A stretch of 64,000 bases of DNA from an uncultured Atopobiaceae bacterium (GCA_934792625.1 CAKVON010000002.1:1-64000), one strand, 5' to 3'; counted from the first letter of the stretch, positions 28,459-38,071 are shown. Notes: generated by a model not told the origin, from the sequence alone. Translations and numbers: made by a program.

Positions 28459-29997
28459 GTGCCGCGTCCTCGCTTCAGTGAGATGCTTGTGGAGCGTAGG
28501 CATCAGCTCGGCCTGACCATCGAACAGGCCTCTAAGGTCCTCAAGCTTCGCGAGCAAGTCCTTATAGCCTTTGAGGAAGGTGATTATCCCGCTATCCCCA
28601 AAAGCGGTTACGCTCAGGGCATGTTGTCCTCTTACGCGCGTTATCTCGGGCTTAATCCCCGCGATGTCGTCGATCAGTTCCAGGAGGACCTGTACGAGCA
28701 CACCAACGGGTCGTCTTCTCACGAGCTGAGGAGCCGCACCCGTCAGGGACGGTCTTCCTCGCAGTTTGGCGAGCCGACTTATGAGGTTCCCCAGACGCAG
28801 TCATCGGGTAAGTCGAATCTGCCCGGTCCTACACACCTGCTGCCCGACAACCCCCAGCTTGGTATTGCCGGTGAGTTCGACTCTACCTCTCCTGTGCGCC
28901 GCCGTTCTGACACTTGGCGTCAGTCAAGTCCTCTCGTTTCGGGCAGGACGTATTTGGGCCAATCCGATCGTACGGGCTCGCTTAGGTACCCTGGGACCTA
29001 TGGACAGGGTCAATACCCACAGCGCCCTCAGCTCGGTGACGGGAGTCAGCGCCAGGTGGGTTATGGTTCGCGGTCGTACAACGGCCAATCTGCTTACGAT
29101 GCGTATTCTCGCCAGAGGAGTCGCCGAGCATCCCAACATTACGTTGAGGGAGGCGGCCAGCCGCGAAACGCCGGGCGTAGTGTTGCCTATGGACGCGATG
29201 ATGTCATCTCGCGTGGCGTGAACGCATCTCAGTATGACGATGACCTAAGGGTTTCTAACGATGCCAGACCATATCGCGCGGCATCGACTCGTCAGGGACG
29301 CAGCACAGGCCGTGACAGGTCCACCCCGCAAAGGCCTAACGTTCGTCGTAGGTCTGGTGACGCTGGTAGACGCCAGCTGCAGGGCAGGGCTTCACGCCCC
29401 GCTCCCCAACAATCGGGCCTTCTCGGCTTTCTTCAGGTATATTTCTCCGATAGTCGCAGGACCATGGTTACGGTCATAGTTGCGTTGATCATTGCGCTGG
29501 TTCTCATCTTTTCGATGGCAGTCAAGTCCTGCGTTTCTCCGATTGCGGGCGGCAGCAAGCGGATGACTGTCAGCTCCGTCACGACTCAGCAGCCCGCAAC
29601 GACTCAGGCAACAACTACGCAAGCCGCAACGACAGCTATCGCAGCCTCGACTTCGGCTGCGACGACAGAGGCCGCTCCCGCGACAGTTACGGTCAAGGTG
29701 GCCGATGGCGCTGTCTCTTGGGTCGAGATTGACAATGGTGGCAAGAGCGAAGTTGCCGAGACGGTGACTGGTCCGTGGGAGAAGACCTTTACCGTCAACC
29801 AGACCCTTACGATTCAGGTTGCCGATACCACTGCCGTTACGGTTACGAAGGATGGCGAGAAGGTCAAATTCGACGAGCTGTCTTCAGGCGTCGGCACGCT
29901 TACCATTGAGGGTCCGAAGGTTTCCGCCACGACTGCTGCCACCACATCTACTGCCGATGCCGGTAGCTATGACGATGGGACCTACGATTCCGAGTAG
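28459..29997 (+). CDS. RodZ-like helix-turn-helix membrane protein
   Basis: The 512-residue product has a cytoplasmic helix-turn-helix domain (about 1-72; LVERRHQLGLTIEQASKVLK) of the RodZ/HTH_25 type, a long low-complexity linker rich in Arg, Ser, Gly, Gln and Tyr (about 90-325), one membrane helix (334-356), a Thr/Ala/Gln stretch (about 375-412) and a C-terminal DUF4115-type beta domain (about 412-485). RodZ links MreB to the wall machinery, but no mreB is in the window. GTG start directly after ftsK implies coupling. The linker is much longer than in E. coli RodZ. Confidence 0.8.
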   Translation: MPRPRFSEMLVERRHQLGLTIEQASKVLKLREQVLIAFEEGDYPAIPKSGYAQGMLSSYARYLGLNPRDVVDQFQEDLYEHTNGSSSHELRSRTRQGRSSSQFGEPTYEVPQTQSSGKSNLPGPTHLLPDNPQLGIAGEFDSTSPVRRRSDTWRQSSPLVSGRTYLGQSDRTGSLRYPGTYGQGQYPQRPQLGDGSQRQVGYGSRSYNGQSAYDAYSRQRSRRASQHYVEGGGQPRNAGRSVAYGRDDVISRGVNASQYDDDLRVSNDARPYRAASTRQGRSTGRDRSTPQRPNVRRRSGDAGRRQLQGRASRPAPQQSGLLGFLQVYFSDSRRTMVTVIVALIIALVLIFSMAVKSCVSPIAGGSKRMTVSSVTTQQPATTQATTTQAATTAIAASTSAATTEAAPATVTVKVADGAVSWVEIDNGGKSEVAETVTGPWEKTFTVNQTLTIQVADTTAVTVTKDGEKVKFDELSSGVGTLTIEGPKVSATTAATTSTADAGSYDDGTYDSE

Positions 29998-30048
29998 CCC
30001 GTTCTTCTCGACAGACAAACGTTGTTCCTTGTTAGGGAGGTTTAACGC

Positions 30049-30546
30049 ATGGCCAAAGAATCCAGCTTCGACGTTGTGTCGACTGTTGACATGCAAGAAG
30101 TAGATAACGCCTTTCAGCAGACCGCGCGTGAGCTTACTCAGCGCTATGACCTTAAGGGCACCGGTGCCACCATCGAACTCTCTAAGGCGGATGGAATCTT
30201 CACCGTTTTCGCGCCGTCCGAGTTCACTGCCAGTCAGGTAATTGACGTACTCAACGGCAGGTTGGTGAAGCGCCAGGTTGACTTGAAGTCCGTTCGCTGG
30301 GATGATCCTCAGCCTGCGACGGGCTCTTCCATCAGGCTCATCGGACACATCGTTCAGGGCATCGACAAGGACACCGCCAAGAAGATTTCGAAGGACATTC
30401 GCGAACAGAAGGTTAAGGCTAAAGCTGTAGTTGAGGGTGATAAGCTCCGCGTCAGCTCTGCCTCCAAAGATGTTCTCCAGCAGGTAATCGCTTTTCTAAG
30501 GGATAGGGACTATGGGCAGCCTCTCCAGTTCAACAACTACCGATAA
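30049..30546 (+). CDS. yajQ: YajQ family nucleotide-binding protein
   Basis: Small protein with two ferredoxin-like folds; YajQ relatives bind nucleotides, c-di-GMP in Xanthomonas. The 165-residue sequence matches end to end (SSFDVVSTVDMQEVDNAFQQ at the start, QQVIAFLRDRDYGQPLQFNNYR at the end). GGGAGG precedes the ATG. The 3' end overlaps rimO by 35 bases. Confidence 0.9.
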   Translation: MAKESSFDVVSTVDMQEVDNAFQQTARELTQRYDLKGTGATIELSKADGIFTVFAPSEFTASQVIDVLNGRLVKRQVDLKSVRWDDPQPATGSSIRLIGHIVQGIDKDTAKKISKDIREQKVKAKAVVEGDKLRVSSASKDVLQQVIAFLRDRDYGQPLQFNNYR

Positions 30547-31882
30547 GTGTCTCGGACGCGTCTGCTACGTTACGCTTGGCTGTGCCAAGAACGAGGTTGA
30601 TACCGATCGGATGCGTGCCCTTCTTCGTAACGCGGGGTTCGCAGATGCCGATGACGTCGCCGACAGCGACCTTGTTATCGTTAATACGTGCGCATTCCTC
30701 GCGAGTGCAACGAGTGAGAGCATCGAATGTACGCTTGCCCTTGCCGAAGAGGTCCAGCAGGATGTGCGTCTCAAGCCAATCGTCATGTGTGGATGCGTTC
30801 CCTCACGCTACGGCGAGGATCTTCCCGATCAGCTTCCCGAGGTTGCCGCATTTGTCCGCACCGATGAGGAGGACGGAATCGTCGAGGTCGTTTCTCGCGT
30901 GCTCGGGTTGGGGGTCGACGCCACTCCGTCCCTCGATGGTGCCCTTCGCACAATCGAGGGCGCTAGCGCCTTTGTCAAGATTTCCGACGGCTGCAATAGG
31001 TTCTGTTCCTTCTGCGCGATTCCCTACATCCGTGGTCGATATGCCTCTCGTTCCGCGGACGAGATTCTTGCTGAGGTCAAAACCCTTATGGAGGGCGGCG
31101 TTCGCGAGGTCGTGCTCATCGGCCAGGATACTGGTGTCTGGGGCAGCGATCTTGATGGTCAGCTTGACCTTGCGTGGCTTCTCGCCCGTGTCGCCGAGGT
31201 CGTCCGTCCCTTCGACGGCTGGGTTCGTGTTCTGTACCTGCAGCCCGAGGGCATGACCGACAGGCTTGTCGCAACCATTCGTGATACGCCCGAGGTCCTT
31301 CCCTACATTGATATTCCCATCCAGCACTGCTCTTCGGACGTTCTCAAGGGCATGCGTAGGTCTGGATCTCCCAAGGAGTATCACGACCTGTTCAGCCGTC
31401 TTCGTTCCGAGATTCCTGGCATGGTCCTTCGATCGACCGCTATGGCTGGCTTCCCTGGCGAGACCGAGCAGGACTTTGACCAGCTGGTCGACTTCCTCCA
31501 GGCTGAGGAACTCGACTATTGCTCCGTTTTCGCGTATTCGCCCGAAGAGGGCACCATTGCCGCGAGGATGGACGGTCAGGTGGACGAGGATACCAAGGCG
31601 GCTCGTACGCAGGCTCTGGTTGACCTTACCGAGGAGCTCGGCTTCTCGGCGACCGCGAAGCACGTTGGCGAGGTCGGTCGTGTGATTATCGACGGTGTCG
31701 AGAAGAGCGACGATGGCGTAGAGTTGGTCGGCCATGCTTGGTTCCAGGCGCCTGACAGCGACGGAGCCGTTCATATCGAGTCCGGCGATGCTTCCGTCGG
31801 AGACATGGTCACCTGCCATTTTGTTGATTCCTTCTGCTACGAGCTTGTCGGTGTTATCGTCGACGATGAGAACAACAACTAA
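30512..31882 (+). CDS. rimO: ribosomal protein S12 methylthiotransferase RimO
   Basis: Radical SAM enzyme that adds a methylthio group to an Asp of S12. The 456-residue product has the N-terminal cluster domain (VTLGCAKNEVDTDRM, VNTCAF), the radical SAM motif CNRFCSFC (C161, C165, C168) and a C-terminal TRAM domain. CAKN is characteristic of RimO. It starts at 30512 within yajQ and is followed by pgsA. Confidence 0.93.
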   Translation: MGSLSSSTTTDKCLGRVCYVTLGCAKNEVDTDRMRALLRNAGFADADDVADSDLVIVNTCAFLASATSESIECTLALAEEVQQDVRLKPIVMCGCVPSRYGEDLPDQLPEVAAFVRTDEEDGIVEVVSRVLGLGVDATPSLDGALRTIEGASAFVKISDGCNRFCSFCAIPYIRGRYASRSADEILAEVKTLMEGGVREVVLIGQDTGVWGSDLDGQLDLAWLLARVAEVVRPFDGWVRVLYLQPEGMTDRLVATIRDTPEVLPYIDIPIQHCSSDVLKGMRRSGSPKEYHDLFSRLRSEIPGMVLRSTAMAGFPGETEQDFDQLVDFLQAEELDYCSVFAYSPEEGTIAARMDGQVDEDTKAARTQALVDLTEELGFSATAKHVGEVGRVIIDGVEKSDDGVELVGHAWFQAPDSDGAVHIESGDASVGDMVTCHFVDSFCYELVGVIVDDENNN

Positions 31883-31906
31883 GACGAATCGAGAGGTAAG
31901 TTTCAA

Positions 31907-32545
31907 ATGTCCCAGAAGAACATCAACGGCAAGGCGGCTACCCAACAGAAGTCCGGGTCCGGTATCAAGTGGACCGCCGCGAACATCGTTACCTGCGTTC
32001 GCGTTGTTCTCGTTCCGGTTTGGCTTTTCCTGGCAGAGGTCCTGACTGTTGTGAGCGACGGAAAGAGCATCGCCTGGGGCGGCATTGTCGTCTTTGCGGT
32101 CTACGTCCTTCTTTCGCTTACCGACAAGATCGATGGCTATCTCGCGCGCAGCAGGGGAGAGGTCACCGTCTTCGGCAAGTTCCTTGACCCGATTGCCGAC
32201 AAGCTGCTTGTCGTTACCGGCATGGTTTGGCTCCTCTCCTACGGCATCATTCCCGTCGCTGCCGTAGTCATCGTGGTCGCTCGCGAGTTCTTGGTCTCTG
32301 GCCTGAGGATGGTCGTTGCCAGTAAGGGCACGGTCATTGCCGCCAGTAACCTTGGCAAGTGGAAGACCGCCACTACCATGATCTCCCTCTGCGGCTATAT
32401 GTTGGTCATGACCCTTCCACAGTCCACGTTCGCCTTTGGTCTGCTTCTTTTCTGCCACGTTATGTTCATCGCGGCGATGGCCCTGACTGCCTGGTCTGGC
32501 ATCGACTATTTCATGAAGTCCAAGGATGCCTTGGGGGAGGACTAG
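31907..32545 (+). CDS. pgsA: CDP-diacylglycerol-glycerol-3-phosphate 3-phosphatidyltransferase
   Basis: Makes phosphatidylglycerol phosphate. The 212-residue membrane protein carries the CDP-alcohol transferase signature D76-G77, A80-R81, G90, D94, D98. The order rimO-pgsA-cinA-recA matches that in many Gram-positives and supports PgsA identity. A second family member is encoded at 53.4-54.2 kb. Confidence 0.9.
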   Translation: MSQKNINGKAATQQKSGSGIKWTAANIVTCVRVVLVPVWLFLAEVLTVVSDGKSIAWGGIVVFAVYVLLSLTDKIDGYLARSRGEVTVFGKFLDPIADKLLVVTGMVWLLSYGIIPVAAVVIVVAREFLVSGLRMVVASKGTVIAASNLGKWKTATTMISLCGYMLVMTLPQSTFAFGLLLFCHVMFIAAMALTAWSGIDYFMKSKDALGED

Positions 32546-32547
32546 CC

Positions 32548-33102
32548 TTGGGTTGCGCTTCCTCTCAGCTTTCTGTCGAGAAGTACGGTGATGTCGGGGA
32601 TTCTTCCTGGGAGGACCTTTGCTCGCTCGCATCTGATGTCGTGCGTAAGGCGATTGATGCTGGCGTATCTCTCGGGACTGCCGAATCTTGTACGGGAGGG
32701 CTTGTGAGCGGCGCCCTTACTGCTGTTCCCGGGTCTTCTCAAGTCGTATACGGTGGAGTTGCGAGCTATGCGCTCTCCGTCAAGCATCATGTGCTTGGCG
32801 TCTCTCAAGACACTCTTGATACTGTGGGTGCCGTTTCGGCTGAATGCGCGACCCAGATGTGCCTCGGGGCTTCACGTGTTCTTAGGGTCGACGTTGCTGT
32901 CTCTGTCACTGGCATTGCGGGGCCTGGCGGGGCCGAGCCTGGCAAGCCAGTGGGAACCGTTTGGTTCGGCTTGCAGAGCCCTGATGGCGTTCGCGCCGTT
33001 CTGCGTACGTTTTCTGGCTCGAGAGACCAGGTTCGCAATAAGGCGGTATCGGTTGCTCTGAATCTTTTGCTCGAGGCTGTCGAAAAGCGCTTGGTGCGGT
33101 AA
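32548..33102 (+). CDS. pncC: CinA C-terminal domain protein, nicotinamide-nucleotide amidase
   Basis: Deamidates NMN to nicotinate mononucleotide in the pyridine nucleotide cycle. The 184-residue product is only the CinA C-terminal domain: ESCTGGLVSGALTAVPGSSQV with the active-site Ser, then GIAGPGGAEPGKPVGTVW. The N-terminal CinA domain is absent. TTG at 32548 is the start because GGGGAGG (32534-32540, inside the pgsA end) is ideally spaced. The place between pgsA and recA is the classical cinA position. Confidence 0.87.
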   Translation: MGCASSQLSVEKYGDVGDSSWEDLCSLASDVVRKAIDAGVSLGTAESCTGGLVSGALTAVPGSSQVVYGGVASYALSVKHHVLGVSQDTLDTVGAVSAECATQMCLGASRVLRVDVAVSVTGIAGPGGAEPGKPVGTVWFGLQSPDGVRAVLRTFSGSRDQVRNKAVSVALNLLLEAVEKRLVR

Positions 33103-33131
33103 TCCATACGTAACTTGGTATGTATTTTATG

Positions 33132-33174
33132 GTCCCCCATTGCAGCGAAACAAACGTTGCAATGGGGGACTTTC
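33132..33174 (+). terminator. pncC terminator
   Basis: A 13-base perfect stem (33132-33144 with 33158-33170) and a 13-base loop are followed by TTTCTC. It separates the rimO-pgsA-pncC unit from recA. Confidence 0.85.
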
Positions 33175-33299
33175 TCAATGAGCCAAAGAAACGCCTGTTG
33201 GCCTCTATGAGGCAGACTATTGTGAAGTGATGTTGTTAGATTGGTGACCGCTAAGGCACAGATGCTTGTCGGACCTCTTAGAGAGAATCGAGCTGTTCG

Positions 33300-33328
33300 T
33301 TGACCGCGAACAACTGTTCGATTAGACT
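33300..33328 (+). promoter_or_regulatory. recA promoter with a LexA box in the spacer
   Basis: TTGACC (33300-33305) and TAGACT (33323-33328) are 17 bases apart. Between them, at 33307-33320, is CGAACAACTGTTCG, which fits the Gram-positive LexA consensus CGAACRNRYGTTYG at all but one position. LexA bound here would block RNA polymerase. The upstream part of the gap has a small stem-loop at 33201-33213 and nothing else clear. Confidence 0.8.
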
Positions 33329-33355
33329 AATGGCGTCTAGAGGAAAGGACGTTCA

Positions 33356-34444
33356 ATGGCCAAGAGTAAATCGCCCATTCGCGAGGTTCATAAGAAAACG
33401 ACTGGTGAGGAACGCGACAGGATGATTGAGGCCACGACGGCCGAGATCGAGAAGAAGTTCGGCAAAGGCGCAATTATGCGATTCGGTGATGGTGGTCCCG
33501 ACCTTGAGGTCGAGGCCATTCCGACTGGCTCTGTAGCGCTTGACGCCGCCCTTGGTATCGGTGGCGTTCCCAGGGGACGAATCATCGAGATTTATGGTCC
33601 CGAGTCGTCGGGTAAGACAACGCTTTCGCTGGAGATTCTTGCCGAGGCTCAGGCAATGGGTGGCGTCGTTGCCTTCATTGATGCAGAGCATGCACTCGAT
33701 CCTGGCTATGCGGCTCGGATTGGCGTTGATATTGACGATGTTCTCATTTCCCAGCCTGATACCGGCGAGCAGGGCCTTGAGATTTGCGACATGCTTGTGC
33801 GCTCGGGCGCAATCGATGTAATCGTTGTCGACTCCGTCGCCGCACTTGTTCCCAGGGCCGAGATCGAGGGAGAAATTGGTGATACCACCGTCGGCCTTCA
33901 GGCTCGCCTGATGAGCCAGGCTCTTCGAAAGCTTGCAGGCTCCCTTTCCAAGTCAAAGACAACATGCATCTTCATTAACCAGCTGCGCGAGAAGATCGGC
34001 GTCATGTTCGGTAACCCCGAGACTACTCCCGGTGGGCGAGCGCTTAAGTTTTTCTCGTCAGTCCGTATGGACATTCGGAAGATCGACAACATCAAGGATT
34101 CTGGCGAAATCGTTGGCTCGAGGGTGCGAGTCAAGATTGTCAAGAACAAGGTTGCGCCTCCATTTAAGCAGGCCGAGTTCGACATCATGTATGGAACAGG
34201 CATTTCCAAGGAAGGCTCTCTCCTTGACATGGGTGTCGATTACGAAATCATCAACAAGTCTGGTGCCTGGTACACCTACGAGGGTGAGCGACTTGGCCAG
34301 GGTCGCGAGGCTGCCAAGGAATTCCTTCGCACCAATCCCGATCTATCTCTCGAGATTGAGTCTAAGGTCAGGGTTGCCTGTGGGCTTGATTTTGCGGATG
34401 TTCCAGTTGGCGAGCCCATTGTCAATGAGGACGCTGGAATTTGA
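33356..34444 (+). CDS. recA: recombinase RecA
   Basis: Strand-exchange ATPase and co-protease for LexA. The 362-residue protein has Walker A GPESSGKT (81-88), the RecA signature [11 protein letters not shown] and the C-terminal domain. AGGAAAGGA precedes the ATG. The stop is shared with the recX start (TGATG), so RecX, its regulator, is translated in step with RecA. Confidence 0.97.
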   Translation: MAKSKSPIREVHKKTTGEERDRMIEATTAEIEKKFGKGAIMRFGDGGPDLEVEAIPTGSVALDAALGIGGVPRGRIIEIYGPESSGKTTLSLEILAEAQAMGGVVAFIDAEHALDPGYAARIGVDIDDVLISQPDTGEQGLEICDMLVRSGAIDVIVVDSVAALVPRAEIEGEIGDTTVGLQARLMSQALRKLAGSLSKSKTTCIFINQLREKIGVMFGNPETTPGGRALKFFSSVRMDIRKIDNIKDSGEIVGSRVRVKIVKNKVAPPFKQAEFDIMYGTGISKEGSLLDMGVDYEIINKSGAWYTYEGERLGQGREAAKEFLRTNPDLSLEIESKVRVACGLDFADVPVGEPIVNEDAGI

Positions 34445-35112
34445 TGGATTCGTTTGCATGGCAGGTGGCGCTTCCCGAGCGTGGTTCATCTTCGCTCGGG
34501 AAGCGCAAACCCAGGGCCTCGCTAATAATTCGCCAAGGCGAAGACGTCGAGGAAATTCAAGTTCCTGTCATCGTGGGAAAAGCGATGAACAAAGCGCACG
34601 AGTCTGGTCGCTTGACGCCCTCCTCGCGTGCAGAACTACTATTTGAGTTGAAGCGCGTCGAGACTAACCATGCTATGGATAAGGTATCTGAGTTAGTTAA
34701 CAGACGTGATTACTCTCGTGTTGAATTGTCATCAAAGCTCTCTGGCTATGGCTTTCCCTCATCAATTGTAGAGCTCGTTCTTGACCGAGCGGTGGCATGC
34801 GGGCTTGTGGATGACCGTCGATTCGCTTCCGCTTACATAAGGTCGAAGTTGTTGACGGGGTGGGGTGAGCGAAGAATCGCTCGTGAGCTTTTGTTGAGGG
34901 GAATTGACGTCAATGATGTTGAGGGATGGCCCTACGAGTTCTTCGATCCTGAGTCTGAGGTGAAAAGGGCTTACAGTTTGATTATCCGAAAAAGGGTTTC
35001 TGGAAAGGACCCTTACGGCAAGTTGATGCGTTTCTTGGTAGGGAAGGGATTTGCATACGGAGTTGCTAATTCCGCAGTTCGCAAGGCATTGAATGATGGG
35101 GACATCGATTAG
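34444..35112 (+). CDS. recX: regulatory protein RecX
   Basis: Binds RecA filaments and limits their activity. The 222-residue product has a divergent N-terminal extension of about 75 residues, then the three-helix RecX repeats (LVNRRDYSRVELSSKL; VDDRRFASAYIRSKLLTGWGERRIARELL). The start at 34444 overlaps the recA stop. Confidence 0.88.
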   Translation: MDSFAWQVALPERGSSSLGKRKPRASLIIRQGEDVEEIQVPVIVGKAMNKAHESGRLTPSSRAELLFELKRVETNHAMDKVSELVNRRDYSRVELSSKLSGYGFPSSIVELVLDRAVACGLVDDRRFASAYIRSKLLTGWGERRIARELLLRGIDVNDVEGWPYEFFDPESEVKRAYSLIIRKRVSGKDPYGKLMRFLVGKGFAYGVANSAVRKALNDGDID

Positions 35113-35425
35113 CTGCGCCATTCCATTCGTTGTTTGATTTCTGCTATAGAGTTCGTGGAGTATTGGTTTTTTCAATCTTTACCTGCAATTTGTTTAATGC
35201 CAACAGATTGACAGGAGTGGGCTGTAACCATACAGTTAAGTAGCTATTTGAGATATTTCTTGTCCGCCTTAAGGCTGACTCTTTTATTTTTGAAAGTCGG
35301 AGAGCATGGGTCTATTTTGCCCATCAAGGTGACGAGAGCCTCTCATATGGCGGGTTCCGGTGTGGGTACGCACGCGCCGGTTTCCAGAACCATCAGAGAA
35401 ACGCACACCTTGGGAGCTTAACAAA
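35113..35425 (+). other. 313-base gap with rny promoter and long structured leader
   Basis: No gene is visible. After the promoter at 35208-35236 there is a leader of about 180 bases with several possible stems: GCCTTAAGGC palindrome near 35267-35276, ATGGG/CCCAT arms near 35306-35325, and GGAGAG/CTCTC and CCGG/CCGG arms further on. I do not recognise a known riboswitch. The first 95 bases are AT-rich with no clear recX terminator. Confidence 0.45.
35208..35236 (+). promoter_or_regulatory. rny promoter
   Basis: TTGACA (35208-35213), a 17-base spacer and TACAGT (35231-35236). The -35 is perfect and the -10 matches 4 of 6. Confidence 0.55.
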
Positions 35426-36979
35426 ATGCCATTTGTAATCATTGGAATCGTATGCCTCGCGGTGGGTGCCGCGATTGCATTTGCAATTGCAAAGAACCAG
35501 AACTCCGCACGTGTCCAGGAGGCAAACTCTAAGGTCACCGAGGCTGAGGAGCACGCAAAGCGCATTCACGCCGAGGCTACCCGGCAGGCTGAAACCGCCA
35601 AGAAGGAGGCCATTCTTGAGGCTAAGGAGGAGATTCTCCACCTTAAGCAGGCTTCCGAGAACGAAGAAAAGCAGCGTAAGGGCGAACTTCGCGCCCTTGA
35701 GTCTCGTATTATGCAGCGCGAGGAGTCTCTTGACAGGCGTAATGATGCCCTCGATAAGCGCGAGCACCAGCTTTCTAGTCTGCAGGGCCAGCTGGATCGT
35801 CGCAGCAGCGACCTTGAGGAGCTCGTGACGCAGCAGACCACCGAGCTTGAGCGAATCTCCGCCCTTACAAAGGACGACGCTCATCGCGAGCTTCTTGACC
35901 GTGTTCGCCAGGACACCATCAAGGAGGAGGCTCAGATACTTCGCGACTCTGAGCTTAGGGTAAAAGCTGAATCTGAGAAAACCGCCCGTGAGATTCTCTC
36001 CGTCGCCATCCAGCGTTGTGCTGCCGATCAGGCTGGCGAGATTACCGTGACCTCGGTTCATATTCCTTCCGACGATCTCAAGGGTCGCATCATTGGCCGC
36101 GAGGGTCGTAATATTCGAACCTTCGAGCAGGTTTCTGGTGTCTCCCTTGTCATCGATGACACTCCCGAGACCGTTGTTCTCTCTAGCTTCGACCCCGTTC
36201 GCAGGGAGACCGCTCGCGTTGCTCTTGAGAACCTGATTGCTGACGGGCGAATTCACCCCGCTCGCATCGAGGAGATGTACAAGAAGGCCGAGGAGCTTGT
36301 GGCCCATAGGGTTCAGGAGGCTGGTGAGCAGGCGGCCTTTGATGCTGGCATTCACGATCTGCACCCCGAGATTGTGAAGACTCTTGGAGCGCTTAGGTAT
36401 CGCACCTCTTTCGGACAGAATGTTCTCCAGCATTCAATTCAGGTTTCCGAGCTTTGTGGAATCATGGCTTCAGAGCTTGGCGTTGATTCTGTCCCATACA
36501 AGCGCGCCGGCCTGCTGCACGATCTTGGCAAGGCCATTGATCATGAGGTTGAGGGTCCCCATGCCGTGATAGGTGCCGATCTTGCTCGTCGCTATGGCGA
36601 GCGACCGGAGATTGTTCACGCCATTGAGGCGCATCATGCCGACGTCGAGCCGAGTAGCGTCCTTGATGTTCTTGTTCAGGCTGCTGATGCTGTTTCTGCC
36701 GCTCGTCCTGGCGCTCGTCGTGAGTCCGCCGAGAATTACATCAAGCGCCTCGAGAAGCTTGAGGAGATTTCGAACGCTCATGACGGAGTCGAGCGCACTT
36801 ATGCCATGCAGGCTGGTCGTGAGCTTCACGTCATGGTTGAGCCTGGCAAGGTATCCGATTCCGAGGCGACGGTTCTCGCCCATGACATCGCGAAGCAGAT
36901 CGAGGACGAGATGGAGTATCCCGGTCAGGTTCGTGTCGTTGTCATTCGTGAGTCCCGTGCTGTCGACGTAGCCAAGTAG
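35426..36979 (+). CDS. rny: ribonuclease Y
   Basis: Membrane-anchored endoribonuclease that starts mRNA decay. The 517-residue protein has one N-terminal membrane helix (about 2-22), a long coiled coil (30-190), a KH domain (around 210-275, IPSDDLKGRIIGREGRNIR) and an HD domain with HDLGKAIDHE near 365. The ATG at 35426 follows GGGAG; the earlier GTG at 35360 would put unlikely residues before the membrane anchor. In Bacillus rny-ymdB-spoVS are adjacent; here a GHKL ATPase replaces ymdB. Confidence 0.95.
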   Translation: MPFVIIGIVCLAVGAAIAFAIAKNQNSARVQEANSKVTEAEEHAKRIHAEATRQAETAKKEAILEAKEEILHLKQASENEEKQRKGELRALESRIMQREESLDRRNDALDKREHQLSSLQGQLDRRSSDLEELVTQQTTELERISALTKDDAHRELLDRVRQDTIKEEAQILRDSELRVKAESEKTAREILSVAIQRCAADQAGEITVTSVHIPSDDLKGRIIGREGRNIRTFEQVSGVSLVIDDTPETVVLSSFDPVRRETARVALENLIADGRIHPARIEEMYKKAEELVAHRVQEAGEQAAFDAGIHDLHPEIVKTLGALRYRTSFGQNVLQHSIQVSELCGIMASELGVDSVPYKRAGLLHDLGKAIDHEVEGPHAVIGADLARRYGERPEIVHAIEAHHADVEPSSVLDVLVQAADAVSAARPGARRESAENYIKRLEKLEEISNAHDGVERTYAMQAGRELHVMVEPGKVSDSEATVLAHDIAKQIEDEMEYPGQVRVVVIRESRAVDVAK

Positions 36980-36988
36980 GCGCAGATA

Positions 36989-38071
36989 ATGGCTCGGGAG
37001 GATTCAGACCTCCTTGGTTTTGTCGCTTCTGTAGCAGGCGAACGAACCCTTCGTGTCGAGGAAAACCTCGGCGAGGGGTTCGTTCGCCTGCGTGTTGCCG
37101 AGGCGGAGCGAAGGCAGGCAAAGCATGACATCCGCTGTGTTGAAGATGTCTGCGTTGAAATGCTTCGCAATTCTCGAGATGCGCATGCGAGCAAGATTTT
37201 TGTTGCTACAACCAAAGAGGCTGATAAGCGTTCGCTTGTCCTTTTGGATGATGGCGATGGCATTCCTTCTGACATGCAAGAGCGAGTATTTGATGCTCGT
37301 GTTACTTCTAAGCTCGAGACCATGCATATGGACAGATGGGGTGTCCATGGCAGGGGCATGGCCCTATATTCTGTTAGGGAAAATGCTGAATCCGCATCCG
37401 TAATGGGCTCTGGTGCTGGCCTTGGCTGTTCCATTCGTGTAATTACTGATGCCACGAGGCTTTCCGAGCGTAAGGATCAGTCAAGCTGGCCGAGCGTCGG
37501 TACAAATGACGATGGCGAGCAGTCAGTCGTACGTGGTCCTCACAACATCATCAGGTCTTGTTGCGAGTTTGCCCTTGAGGAAAAGGGGATATGCGAGGTA
37601 TTTCTCGGGTCTCCCGCTGAGATTGTTGCAACCATACGCCAGCGAGTTGCAGGCGATGTTGACAGGTCTCGCATTCTGTTTTGTGACAACCTCGAAGAGC
37701 TCCCAGTCACTCATAGGTTTTACGCCGCTTCCGATGCGCAGGAGCTTATGGAGGTGGCTACTTCCCTTGGTCTCGACATGTCAGAGCGAACAGCCCATAG
37801 GATTCTCGCTGGACAGATTCGACCAGTACGAAGCGTTCTTTCTCATTTGCTCCATCGTAAAGATACCTCATCCGATGAGGAGGTAGATCTGATGCGGGAC
37901 CGACGCGGGCTTAGGCTTTCCTCGTCGGACGCGGAGGAGTTCTCTCGGATTATGGAGCGAAGTTTTGATTTCATCGCAAGTAGGTATTACTTGCATCTTG
38001 CTTCGGATCCCAAGGTCCGCGTTAGCAAGAATCGTGTCACTGTCACCTTTGACCTCGATAAGGATGACTGA
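36989..38071 (+). CDS. GHKL-family ATP-binding protein of unknown role
   Basis: The 360-residue product has a Bergerat ATP fold: N box VEMLRNSRDA (E57, N61, D64), G1 box DDGDGIP (87-93) and G2 box GVHGRGM (118-124). This recalls histidine kinases, MutL and Hsp90, but there is no histidine phospho-acceptor domain or membrane segment. Residues 160-360 match nothing I can name; the last part includes SRYYLHLASDPKVRVSKN. It starts 9 bases after rny and is followed by spoVS after 108 bases. I cannot assign a function; a regulator tied to RNase Y or SpoVS is a guess from context. Confidence 0.8.
   Translation: MAREDSDLLGFVASVAGERTLRVEENLGEGFVRLRVAEAERRQAKHDIRCVEDVCVEMLRNSRDAHASKIFVATTKEADKRSLVLLDDGDGIPSDMQERVFDARVTSKLETMHMDRWGVHGRGMALYSVRENAESASVMGSGAGLGCSIRVITDATRLSERKDQSSWPSVGTNDDGEQSVVRGPHNIIRSCCEFALEEKGICEVFLGSPAEIVATIRQRVAGDVDRSRILFCDNLEELPVTHRFYAASDAQELMEVATSLGLDMSERTAHRILAGQIRPVRSVLSHLLHRKDTSSDEEVDLMRDRRGLRLSSSDAEEFSRIMERSFDFIASRYYLHLASDPKVRVSKNRVTVTFDLDKDD

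Noticed and set aside
35360..35425. Upstream GTG start for rny
   Set aside because: It would add 22 residues before the membrane anchor and has no ribosome site, while 35426 has GGGAG at good spacing.
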